This document shows positions 44,118-54,800 of a stretch of 64,000 nucleotides of DNA, one piece after another. The stretch lies in NCBI GenBank assembly GCA_023460995.1, contig JAEWOE010000003.1:248001-312000 (forward strand), given 5' to 3'. A model generated the notes under the pieces. The model searched no databases. It worked only from the letters and a program-made list of their open reading frames with translations, and had not been told where the DNA came from. The DNA is from Bacillota bacterium. Its GTDB lineage: Bacteria; Bacillota_I; Bacilli_A; RF39; UBA660. Both the position numbers and the translations under genes were made by a program. Numbering within the stretch: position 1 is the stretch's first letter; each line of letters starts with the position of its first letter.

Positions 44118-45938
44118 ATGTGTGGCTTTGCAGGCTTAGCTAATCATAAGAAAAACTTAATAAATATGGAGAAAATAATATTAGAAATGACAGATACTTT
44201 AAGTAAACGAGGACCTGATAGTACAGGTTTTTTTAAAAGTAAACATATTTTATTAGGACATAAAAGATTAGCAGTTATAGATATTGAAAAAGGACTCCAA
44301 CCTATGACTTTTGGAGATTACACTATTGTTTATAATGGTGAGTTATATAATGCTGATGTTCTAAAAGAAAAACTACTAGATAATGGTTTTAATTTAGAAA
44401 CTAAATGTGATACTGAAGTTTTATTAAAATCATATATTCTTTATAAAGAAAAAGTATTAGAAATGCTTGAAGGAATTTTTGCTTTTGCAATTATTCATAA
44501 TGATGAAATCTTTATTGCTAGAGATAGATTAGGTGTGAAACCATTATTTTATGGAAAAATTAAAAACAATTTTATTTTTTCATCAGAAATAAAAGGAGTA
44601 TTAAAAAGTGGTTTAATTAAGCCTATAATCAATAAAAAATCATTAGGGGAGATACTTGCTTTAGGGCCTTCTCATACTCCTGGTAGTGGAGTATTTAAAA
44701 ATATTTATGAATTAAAACCAGGTTATTATATGACTTATAAAAAAGGTAAAATAAAAAAGTATAAATACTGGGATGTAAAAGAAACAAAGTTTGATGATAG
44801 TTTAGAAGAAAGTGTTTTTAAAGTTAGATATTTATTAGAAGGTTCTATAAAAAGGCAAATGGTTTCAGATGTTCCAATTGCCACTTTACTAAGTGGGGGA
44901 CTAGATTCTAGTATTATAACAGCTGTGATTGCTAGAGAAATGAAAAAGGAAGGTAAACAACTAGTTACATATTCAATTGATTATGAAGATAACTCAAAAT
45001 ACTTTAAGAAAAATGATTTTCAAGTGGCGGAAGATAGAGATTATATAGAGAAAATGAGAGATATGTATCAAACTAAACATTGTTATAAAGTAATATCGCA
45101 AAAAGAACTTGCTGATGCACTAAAAGAAGCTGTTTTAGCGAGAGATTTACCAGGTATGGCTGATATTGACTCATCATTATACTGGTTTAGTAAAGAGATA
45201 AAACAGCAGCATACAGTTGTATTAAGTGGAGAATGCGCTGATGAAATATTTGGCGGTTATCCTTGGTTTTATAAAGAAGAACTATTAAACAGAAAACACT
45301 TTCCATGGATTAGTAGTTTAAATGAACGCCAATCGTTATTAAACAAAAAACTTAGTAAAAAAATTAATCTTGATAAGTATGCTTTAAAAAGGTATAAAAA
45401 GACAATTAGTGAAGTACCTAAATGTAAAGATAAAGAAGAACAAAAATATAGAAACTTATTTTATTTAAATATTAAGTGGTTCATGACTACTTTACTTGAA
45501 AGAAAAGATCGCATGACTATGCGAGCATCACTAGAAGCAAGAGTTCCTTTTGCAGATCATAAACTTATAGAGTATTTATGGAATGTTCCTTGGAAATATA
45601 AGTTTTATGAAAATAGGGAAAAGGGATTACTTCGTGAAGCATTTAAAGACATACTACCAGAAGAAGTTTTATATCGCAAGAAAAACCCATATCCTAAAAC
45701 ACATAATCCAGTGTATGCCGAAATGGTTAGTAATTTATTAAAAGAAAGAATAGAAAAAGAAGGATGTAGACTATTTAAAGTTTTTGATAAAGGAAAAATA
45801 TTAGAGTTAATTGAAAGTCGCGGAGAGAACTATAAAACACCATGGTTTGGCCAGTTAATGACAGGTCCACAGCTTATTGCATACCTATATCAATTTGATA
45901 TTTGGTTAGAGGAATATGAGGTTATTTTAAAGTTTTAA
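44118..45938 (+). CDS. Glutamine-hydrolysing asparagine synthetase (AsnB/AsnO-like)
   Basis: Makes asparagine from aspartate, ATP and glutamine. MCGFAGLAN gives Cys2, the N-terminal nucleophile of the glutaminase domain; NGELYNADVLKEKL near 76 and the RDRLGVKPLFYG segment near 137 follow. The synthetase domain has the PP-loop LLSGGLDSS near 256-264 and GECADEIFGGYPWF near 374-387. At 606 residues it is the size of B. subtilis AsnO, which works in sporulation. Its position opposite dpaA suits such a role but does not prove it. GGAG lies before the ATG. No terminator directly follows. Confidence 0.93.
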   Translation: MCGFAGLANHKKNLINMEKIILEMTDTLSKRGPDSTGFFKSKHILLGHKRLAVIDIEKGLQPMTFGDYTIVYNGELYNADVLKEKLLDNGFNLETKCDTEVLLKSYILYKEKVLEMLEGIFAFAIIHNDEIFIARDRLGVKPLFYGKIKNNFIFSSEIKGVLKSGLIKPIINKKSLGEILALGPSHTPGSGVFKNIYELKPGYYMTYKKGKIKKYKYWDVKETKFDDSLEESVFKVRYLLEGSIKRQMVSDVPIATLLSGGLDSSIITAVIAREMKKEGKQLVTYSIDYEDNSKYFKKNDFQVAEDRDYIEKMRDMYQTKHCYKVISQKELADALKEAVLARDLPGMADIDSSLYWFSKEIKQQHTVVLSGECADEIFGGYPWFYKEELLNRKHFPWISSLNERQSLLNKKLSKKINLDKYALKRYKKTISEVPKCKDKEEQKYRNLFYLNIKWFMTTLLERKDRMTMRASLEARVPFADHKLIEYLWNVPWKYKFYENREKGLLREAFKDILPEEVLYRKKNPYPKTHNPVYAEMVSNLLKERIEKEGCRLFKVFDKGKILELIESRGENYKTPWFGQLMTGPQLIAYLYQFDIWLEEYEVILKF

Positions 45939-46019
45939 TTGTATAAGACAAATTATTTTTTATGATTTAATTCTTTTTCCTACTATCATTAATCTTAAAA
46001 AATATGTTATAATTCTATT

Positions 46020-46207
46020 ATATGGTATAAACAATCTTTGTTTTGTTATATCAATTAGTCCCATTTAAAAGGACTATTAACACAGTAAACTTTCTCAATT
46101 TTTAGTTCGCTTTATGGTTAAAATCAAGTTTATAAATATTAAATAAAAAGAGTATAAATACAAATATAGAAAGCAGTATTATCTATTGATAATATTGCTT
46201 TTTATTT
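46020..46207 (+). ncRNA. Candidate untranslated RNA upstream of the sigma-factor gene
   Basis: An extended -10 at 46005-46013 and a strong terminator at 46171-46205 bracket about 185 bp with no plausible reading frame and an internal stem (46056-46061 with 46071-46076). No known RNA family is recognised. It could be a separate small RNA or a prematurely ended leader of the sigma-factor gene. Confidence 0.3.
46171..46207 (+). terminator. Strong terminator within the intergenic region
   Basis: AAGCAGTATTATC (46171-46183) pairs, with one G-T wobble, with GATAATATTGCTT (46188-46200), followed by TTTATTTT. Confidence 0.8.
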
Positions 46208-46566
46208 TGCAGTTAATAGTTCTTTTATCTAAAATTATATCGATTTTAAAAATGTGAAAGGTTAAAGTAGTAACTAGTAAGCCATTAGATGTTTTTGTAG
46301 AAGTATGTTGTTTTGTATTATTAACTAAGTAGTTTAATCTATTCAAATGTTTCTTGCATCTTAAATATCTGGTATATGCAAAAGCTAAGTATTTTGATAT
46401 GTAGTATTGCTTTAATAAGATACTGATTATTTTGAGAAAATTATGTAAGTGCAAGCAATCATTAAATGGTTTTGAATATAGATTATCTATTCAAAAATAC
46501 TCATGTATCATATTTAAATATGATTTCTTTTTGTGTTTTCTTTTATGGTGTAGAGGCCCACCATTT

Positions 46567-46593
46567 CCTATTAATAATTTTTTTATTAATAGG
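46567..46593 (+). promoter_or_regulatory. Hairpin masking part of the sigma-gene ribosome site
   Basis: CCTATTAATAA (46567-46577) pairs perfectly over 11 bp with TTATTAATAGG (46583-46593), leaving a five-base loop. The last three stem bases are the first AGG of the AGGAGG (46591-46596) used by the ATG at 46604. Melting or opening of the stem would raise translation. Confidence 0.6.
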
Positions 46594-46603
46594 AGGAGAA
46601 ACA

Positions 46604-47086
46604 ATGAATATGTACCCAAAAAGAAGAACAATTAAAGAAAATCCATATACTATAAAATTTGAACAAGAAACATATACTTACAAACTAAATTTTGTAGATA
46701 GTAATAAATTAAATCAATGTATAAAAATTAATACGGAATTATATTATGTTTTTAATAATTTTGAATTAGAAGATATATCACAAATGAACAAATTTGATAG
46801 ACATATAGAACATTTAGAACAAAGTGAAGAATCTTTATACAATAGAGTTAGTAATAAAGGCGCTGATGTCTATGATTTAGTATTAAGGAAAACAGTATAT
46901 GAAAATTTAAAAACTGCAATAAGTCATTTACCACAAATACAAAAGAGAAGATTAATAATGTACTATTTTTATGATATGACATTAAACCAAATTGCAATAA
47001 ATGAAAACTGTACCCATAGAGCAGTTAAGTTTAGTATAGATATTGCTATAGAAAAATTAAGAAAAGAATTAAAATATAAAATTTAG
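46604..47086 (+). CDS. Small sigma-70-family factor of the mobile-element type
   Basis: A 160-residue protein with the layout of short sigma factors found on phages and conjugative elements. An N-terminal YTIKFEQETYTYKLNF part is followed by the FDRHIEHLEQSEESLYNRV segment near 65-83. A C-terminal region-4-like helix-turn-helix lies near 105-158 (AISHLPQIQKRRLIMYYFYD; MTLNQIAINENCTHRAVKFS). Region 2 is missing or highly divergent, so it may act as an activator or with another partner. AGGAGG, half inside a hairpin, precedes the ATG. Its position upstream of the tail/Rhs/lysis genes suggests that it controls them, as TcdR does for the C. difficile toxins. Confidence 0.7.
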   Translation: MNMYPKRRTIKENPYTIKFEQETYTYKLNFVDSNKLNQCIKINTELYYVFNNFELEDISQMNKFDRHIEHLEQSEESLYNRVSNKGADVYDLVLRKTVYENLKTAISHLPQIQKRRLIMYYFYDMTLNQIAINENCTHRAVKFSIDIAIEKLRKELKYKI

Positions 47087-47557
47087 ACTACAAAAAATTA
47101 AGTTAAGTGAGGAATATAGTGAGAGGATTAACTTCTCGCTTGTTCTTCATTTTTTTGTTGAACATTATAAGTTCTTTGAAAATTAAATATAAGTAATCAA
47201 ATACATTTTCATTATGTTCTATATGAACAAGCACGATGACAAGTACGCCATGACCTATATGATATAGATAGCGATAATACTTGGTCATAAATATTAAGTT
47301 GCTCTTAATAATGCGATGATAAATAATGATTATAATGATACTTCTACCTAGCTTAGACTCAATCAAAGGGGTAGTCCTATTAATAAGGAAGGTTGACCTA
47401 TGGAATTGATTAGCAATCAATCATTTGATTATTTTTAAAATATTATTTTAGAAAACTATATAGTATATTAGATAAATTTTGTAATGTAAAATTTTAAAGT
47501 ATTTTTAATAATTATTTCTGTTTTATATCAATTTTAATAAAGAAAGGTTGTGAAATA
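47087..47557 (+). other. 471-bp intergenic region, perhaps with a decayed gene
   Basis: A moderate terminator for the sigma gene lies at 47116-47158. The stretch 47219-47400 is less AT-rich and gives short in-frame pieces such as MNKHDDKYAMTYMI interrupted by stops, which looks like a decayed gene, though I cannot name it. AAAGG at 47543-47547 serves the 47558 gene. Confidence 0.4.
47116..47158 (+). terminator. Probable terminator after the sigma-factor gene
   Basis: AGTGAGAGG (47118-47126) pairs with CTTCTCGCT (47132-47140), with two G-T wobbles; a T-rich tail starts ten bases later. Confidence 0.5.
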
Positions 47558-48697
47558 ATGGATTTAACAGAACAAAAATTAAGCGGTATTAATGAAATAC
47601 ATTTAACTGATTCTTTAAATGCTGCACTTTTAGAAATTAAATTAAAGAGACTAGAAAGTACAGTCGCACCAAACTCTAATGAATTAGTAATTTATGTAGA
47701 TAAACAGCCAAGCACCAATCCAAGTGAGAATAGAAAACAATATCTTTTTGAAATAGAAAGACCATTACAATATTTAAATGGTCAAAGTGACGAATTTATA
47801 GTACAAATTGATTTGTCAAATAATGATATTTTTATGAAGACTTATGTAAAAAGATTATTCATAATTAGTGAAAATTCACCTTATTTGTTAGGAGAAGCTG
47901 AACTAGAAAATCTTGATAATACTCCAGTAACTTTATTTGATGGAGAAAATTATATTTATACAAATTATGAAAATTTAAATATAGAGTTAATTTATCCTAA
48001 AAATAATGATTTAAATAAACAATATTTAAATAACTCTATATATTTTGGTCATAAAAGCAATAATACAAATGAATTCTCTTTAGATGATATTTATTTTAAG
48101 GATGCTTTTACAAAGACTGAGAATGATTTAAATTTAGAAATCAACAACTTAACTGTAGATTCCATAACATCAAAAAATAATAAATTTAGTTTGGATACTG
48201 ATGGTAATTTAGTTGTAAATAGTATTACTAGTTCACAAAATATATTAGGTGACCAAAGTATTTGCGATTTAATATATCCAGTAGGTAGTATTTACTTGTC
48301 AGTAGATGGAAGTAATCCGTCATTAGTATTTGGCGGAGCATGGGAGCAAATAAAAGATAGGTTTTTATTAGGTGCAGGTGATACATACAATAGTGCAAGT
48401 ACCGGTGGTGCTGCAAATCATACAATTTCAGTTGCTGAATTACCTAAATTTACCCCAAGTGGTTCTATAAGTGTAAATGGTAGTTCGGTATCGATAGGAG
48501 TAGATCATGATTCTGGATATGGATCAAGTGGGTTTAGTGTCCATGGTTGGGCAAATAAATCAGGGCAACAATATACTTTTGATTTAGGTGCACATAGTCA
48601 TAGTGCTTCATTTTTTGGTAATCAAATAGGTGGTGACTCATCATTTAGCATCATGCCACCATATTTAACAGTTTATATGTGGAAGAGAATTTCATAG
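47558..48697 (+). CDS. Phage baseplate/tail-fibre-like protein (BppU-like N-terminus, Gp10-like C-terminus)
   Basis: The 379-residue protein resembles a host-binding tip of phage tails. The N-terminal half (KQYLFEIERPLQYLNGQSDE and following) resembles BppU-type baseplate upper proteins in layout. A short linker with strand repeats (SITSKNNKFSLDTDGNLVV) follows. The C-terminal 140 residues are typical of baseplate Gp10 C-terminal domains: YPVGSIYLSVDGSNPSLVF near 240, GAWEQIKDRFLLGAGDTY, GGAANHTISVAELP, and the closing MPPYLTVYMWKR. AAAGG precedes the ATG. No tail sheath, tube or tape-measure gene is near, so it may be borrowed as an adhesin. Confidence 0.8.
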   Translation: MDLTEQKLSGINEIHLTDSLNAALLEIKLKRLESTVAPNSNELVIYVDKQPSTNPSENRKQYLFEIERPLQYLNGQSDEFIVQIDLSNNDIFMKTYVKRLFIISENSPYLLGEAELENLDNTPVTLFDGENYIYTNYENLNIELIYPKNNDLNKQYLNNSIYFGHKSNNTNEFSLDDIYFKDAFTKTENDLNLEINNLTVDSITSKNNKFSLDTDGNLVVNSITSSQNILGDQSICDLIYPVGSIYLSVDGSNPSLVFGGAWEQIKDRFLLGAGDTYNSASTGGAANHTISVAELPKFTPSGSISVNGSSVSIGVDHDSGYGSSGFSVHGWANKSGQQYTFDLGAHSHSASFFGNQIGGDSSFSIMPPYLTVYMWKRIS

Positions 48698-48829
48698 ATA
48701 ATCTATTTTAACCAAATTAGAAATGCTTTAAGAATAAAAATAAAGTAAAAATTCAGATGAAATTATTTAATATACTTATTTCTAAAATAATCAATATCTA
48801 GAATGAAAATTTTGTGATAGGGGTGAATT

Positions 48830-51800
48830 ATGAAGGAAATAGAAATTTTAGAAAAAAGAAAAGAAAAAGAAAAACATTTCTTACAAGAAAATGGTGATAT
48901 TATTGCAAGAGTATATAGTGATAATATTCATTTTTTTAAAGATAATAAATTTGAAGAAATAGACAATACATTAATTAAAACTGATAATTATTATACCAAT
49001 ATTAATAATGATTATAAGGTATATTTTGGTGAAAATAGTAGAAATGGGTTAATGAAAATTAAAGTTCTTGATGATTATATTAATATTTATTTGAAAGATA
49101 GTTCTGAAACATACTTAACAAACAATTCAGATAGTGTAATATATGAAGATATTATAAAAGGTATTGATTTACAATACATATTAATGCCAACTAAGGTTAA
49201 AGAAAATATAATCATAAAAGATAAAAGTTCACTTGATAATAAATTAAATTTTACTATTGATACTAATTTAGAATTAGTACAAAATGATAATAAAACGATC
49301 TGCGCAATAAAAGGCAATAAAACTATATTTGTTATGGAAGCTCCTTATATGATGGATTCTAATAAAGTAGTAAATAATAATATATATTATATTTTAAATA
49401 ATAAAAATAATATATACACTCTTGAACTTATTTTAGATAAAGATTGGTTAAACGATGATGACATATTATATCCTGTTGTAATAGACCCTACAATAACAAA
49501 TAGTGGGCAAGATAATAATGTTTTTGACACTTATATTTATCCAAATGATACAAATGTTAATCGAAATGGTCAAGATATTTTAAAAGCTGGTGTTGAAAGG
49601 ATTAATGGACAAGATATTGTTAATAGAACACTTTTAAAGTTTACTCTTCCTACAATTGGAACAGGTAGTCAAATTACTAATGCACGTGTTAGTTTAATAG
49701 GTTATCCTATAGCAGCAGGACATCTCAATACTAGAATTATTGATGCACATAAAATTACTTCAGATTGGGTAGAAGAAACAGCAAATTGGGAGACTATGAA
49801 TGATAAGTATGACAGTAGAATAGAAACAGTATTCTATTCTGGTAGAAGTTATATAGAAGAGTTAGGCGGGAATGTTAATGCAGTTTATAACAGTTTAATA
49901 ATTACCGATTTAGTTAAAAAATGGTATTCTAATACTCCAAATTATGGAATTATGTTGAAAGAACATGAAGAAAATTTTATAAATAAGGACATAGCTGCAT
50001 ACTTTTCAAAAAATAATAGTGTAACTGGTTTTAACCCTAAACCTATTTTAGAGATAACATATCGTAATCAAAATGGTTTAGAAAGTTATATGGATTACAG
50101 TAGCCAATCACTTAATCTAGGTAAAACATTTATTAATAATTATAATGGTAACTTAACAGGTGTATTTAATATAGGTTCAACAGTTGCTGGAAAACTTCCT
50201 GTTAGTTTAAATCTTATATACAATACAAATGATGTTGTGTTAAATAATGATTTAGGTTATGGGTTAGGATATAAACTTAATTTACAACAAACTATAAAGA
50301 AAGTTTTAATTGAAGAAATTCTATACTTAGAGTATGTTGATGAAGATGGTACTATCCATTATTTCAAAGAAGATTCAGGGATATTTAAAGATGAAGATGG
50401 ACTTTCTATGACAATAACCCAAAGTGATACTGAATATACTTTGAAGGATAAAAGTAATAATAAAATTATTTTCAATAAAAATAACGACATAGGTTATTTA
50501 AGTGAGATAGTAGATATAAAAGATAATAAAATTACAGTTTATTATAATAGCGATAATTTAATTTATAAAATAAAAGATTCGAATGATGCAGAAATAAGTA
50601 TAGTATATGAAGAAGATAAAATTTCAATTGTGAGTCCAGATAGAATAACTTATTTAAATTATACTGATAATAAACTTATTAGTATATCATCATTAACAGG
50701 TACAACTCTGTTTCAGTATAATAACTATAATATCTTAAGCATAATAACTGATGAAACAGGTAAACAAATTAAATACGATTACTATGATGAAATACCATAT
50801 CGCATAAAAAATGTAACAGAATATGGTTTAGAAAACAGTAAAGGTAATTATTTTACTCTTAAATACGGTTTTGATTCAACAACATTAATTGATAATAGAG
50901 AAAGAGCGACAACAATAATATTTAATAATAATGGAAATGTTGTTTCAACAAGTAATTTGACCAATAATGTTGATATCAAAAATGCTTATTCAAAAGCTAA
51001 TACATATTCTGAACCAAATGCGACTGGAGAATATTATAATGGAAAAAATAAACTTCTCACAAGAAGTGTACCAATAAAATATGTAAACAATCTATTGACA
51101 AACACCAGTTTTGAAAACGATAATATTGAGTTTGTAGCCGATAGCAATGTCATTATGACAATTTCTGAAGAATTCTTTAATAATGGAAATAGAAGTTTGA
51201 AGATTAGTACTGAAGAGAACAGTAAATTTATAATGCAAAGTATAGTTGTTCCTAAAGGATATTATTATACTTTTAGTGCATTTCTCAAAAATACTAATAG
51301 TTTAAAACTATCTATGAGTTATGTGGATGAAAATAATGAAATAATTGAGAAAGACAGCGAACTAATAAATAATAATATTGATTTTTATAGATATGATAAC
51401 ACTATATATTATCCAAAAACTGCGGTAAGTGATTTAATTATAAAAGTCAAATTTGAAACTTCAGGAGTTAGTTATATAGATGATATTCAACTTGAAGAAG
51501 GAGATTTAGCTAATAATTATAACGTGCTTGAAAATTCTGATTTCTCTAAAGGATTTAATGGCTGGATAGTTAATGCAACAAAAATGGGTACGGATGAAGA
51601 AGTATCTTCAGAACAATATTTTGATGTAGTGGATATTAATGATTTAGGAAAAAAAGCCTTAAGAATAAAAATGGATCCAAATTTCCCTACTTCAGTTGTA
51701 AATAAAATAAACATTGCTGGTAAAGCCGGCGATGTATATACTATTTCATTTTGGTATAAAAATGAAGGAATACAAGCAGATTGGGGATTGTATCCAAATA

Positions 51801-54800
51801 ATGTATTGGTCTCATATGATTATATTGATCAATCAAATGGTCATGGTTTATTTCCAAGCACTCCATTAAACCCAAATAGTCATAACTGGCAATATTTTTC
51901 ATATAGATTTGGTGCCGAAAAAGATTATAGATCTGTGAAATTACAATTTTTTCAGACATTTAATGCTAATGATTTATATATAACAAATTTATCTTTATAT
52001 AAAGATATACGAGCAGTTGGGTATAATTATGATGGAAATGGAAACGTTATATCAACATCAAATTTAAATAATGATATTAGTGATTTTAAATATGATAAAA
52101 ATAATCAATTAATTCAGATGACTAATCCTCGAGGTAAAAATTTTAAATTTGAATATGATAATGTGGTTACTGATCAAGTATTAGCAGGTATATCTGGAAC
52201 CGGTATATCAAACAGAATAAAATATGATTCGTTTGGAAATCCGATAACAACTCAAATAATAAACAATAGTTTATCAGAAACATTAGAAAATGCTTTATAT
52301 GCGATAAGAATGAAAGGTACTGATAAATATTTAAAATACGTTAATAATACTATTGCCTTAAGACACAATAGCCACAAACATGGTAATTGGATTGTAGAGA
52401 AAATTGATGACTATTACAGAATAAAGTATTCAGTATTGGATAACAGATACTTTACTGTTCAAAATGGTATACTATCTTTAAAACAATATACGAATGATAA
52501 TTCATTGTTTAGTTTAATAAAAAATAAGAATGGTAGTTACTTAATAAAATTAAAATCTGAAAATAAGTATATAAAAAATAATAATAATAATAATATGTTA
52601 GAAGTTGTTGATCTTGAAGAAGATAATTTTAATTTTGAATTTTATTTTGAAATAGCAGATAACAAACTCTTCATTGAAAATAGTGCAGAATATACAGAAG
52701 ATGGAAGATTTGTTAAAACAACTACTGATACTAATTTTAATAAAACTACTTATGATATAGATCCTTTAATTGGTCTTACAAATTCTGTAACAAATGCCAA
52801 AAATCAGACAACATATTATACATATAATAATAAAAAACAAATTACATCAGTATCAAACGGTAATAAACGAGTTGATTATTTATATAATGGTCAAAATTTA
52901 ATTGATAGAATAAAACAAGGTACAAAAGAATATAAGTTTGAATATGATGAATTTTTAAATGCTAAATCAGTTAAAATAGGTGATGATATTACATTAATTA
53001 CTAATAATTATGAAACTAATAATGGTAATTTAGTATCATCAATTTATGGTAATAACAATACAGTTGATTTTGCATATGACGATTTTGATAGAATAAGTTC
53101 TATATCTAAAATGAATGATATATATACATATAAGTACGGTAGTAATGGTGATTTAGTTAAAATAATATCTAATTATAATATAACCAGATTTAACTATGAT
53201 TTATCTAAAAGACTAATAGATTATATATTTGATAATTTTAGAATTAAATATGATTATGATTCTAACAATAATGTCATAGATAAAACTTATAAATTAGACG
53301 ATATTTCTTATAATATCAATAATGAACTAAATGATGATGATGCTATTACAAAGATTGAATTTAATGATAATAATATAAATTATAATTATGATTATCTTGG
53401 AAGATTAACAAATAGCAATATAAATAATAATTGTAATACTAATTATGAGTATGTAACTAATGGTAAAAGAACATCACTTCTAGTTAAAAGTATTGAAAAT
53501 AATGGTGATAAAATTTCATATAGGTATGATAAGTTAAATAATATTACACATATATATAACAATAATAAGCTTATTAATAAATATTTCTATGATGAATATA
53601 ATGAACTTATTAAAGAAAATAACTATTTATCAAATGAAACAATCGGATATAAGTATGATAACTCAGGAAATATAATATCTAAAAAAGTTTATGAATTAGA
53701 TACTTATAATTTAATTAAACAAGATAAGTACGAATATGGCGACATAAAGTGGGAAGATAAATTAACTAAGTTTAATAATGATACTATAACTTATGATCAA
53801 ATAGGTAACCCTCTTACTATAGGTGATAATATAGTACTTTCATGGGTTAATGGTAGAGAATTAAATAGTTATACTGATTCAAATAATACAATTAATTATA
53901 AATATAATAGTGATGGATTTAGAACAAACAAAATTGTTAATGGTACCAATACTAACTATTATCTAGAAGGAAATAATATAGTGTTTGAAAAAACAGGTAA
54001 TAATGTGCTATACTATATACGTAGTAATGTAGATGAGTTAATAGGTTTTAAATATAATAATGACTTATATTATTATATTAAAAATGCTCAAGATGATATT
54101 ATAGGGATAATGGATAGTAATTATAGTGTAGTAGCTAGATATGAGTATGATTCTTGGGGTAATATTGTATCAATAAAAGATAGTAATAATAATGATGTTT
54201 CTAATGATAGCAATCATATAGCAAATATTAATCCATTTAGATACAGAAGTTATTATTATGACAAAGAGACCAAATTATATTATCTAAATAGTAGGTATTA
54301 TAATCCTATTTGGTGTAGATTTATTAATCCTGATGGTATCGGTGGAGCGAATAATGATATTTTAAGCCAAAATTTATATGCTTACGTATCAAATGATCCT
54401 ATTAATAACTGTGATCCAACTGGAACATTCTTAAAAAAACTATTTAAGAAAGTAGTAAACTTTGTTAGCTCAATTTTTGATTATAGCATTACTAAGGCAA
54501 CACCTGCTGGTGCACTAAAACCTAATAACCCTATACCATCAACAGCCACAACAAAACAGAAAGCAGTAAACAATAAGATCATAGATACTGTGGCAAATAG
54601 TAAAATTGAGTATAGCATAGGATTAAGTGGAGGAAGTACATTTCTCAGTGGTAACGTTTCTTATGGTGGAACAGTTTCCCCTAATGCTGGAATTAATAAA
54701 AATAGCATAACAGCAGGTGGCGGAATTTCACTTAGTATTGGATTGCCAATTTCTCCAACTGTATCATTTAGTTTTCAACCAAATTATAAGGGTGGATTCA

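Larger units (their letters stand above)
45939..46603 (+). other. 665-bp intergenic region upstream of the sigma-factor gene
   Basis: The region contains an extended -10 (TG-T-TATAAT, 46005-46013), a small stem TAGTCC/GGACTA at 46056-46076, a terminator at 46171-46205 and a hairpin at 46567-46593 over the ribosome site of the sigma gene. I see no protein gene. Frames on the minus strand lack ribosome sites. Confidence 0.6.

Noticed and set aside
46179..46454. Minus-strand frame of 91 codons between asnB and the sigma gene
   Set aside because: It overlaps a strong plus-strand terminator, has no ribosome site and gives no coherent protein pattern.
47103..47420. Minus-strand frame of 105 codons before the tail-fibre gene
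   Set aside because: No ribosome site, isoleucine runs typical of AT-rich DNA and overlap with the sigma-gene terminator.
52060..54300. CRISPR-like or tandem DNA repeats in the Rhs gene
   Set aside because: The repetition is at protein level (YD repeats rich in Tyr, Asn and Asp); the DNA units are irregular in length and sequence.
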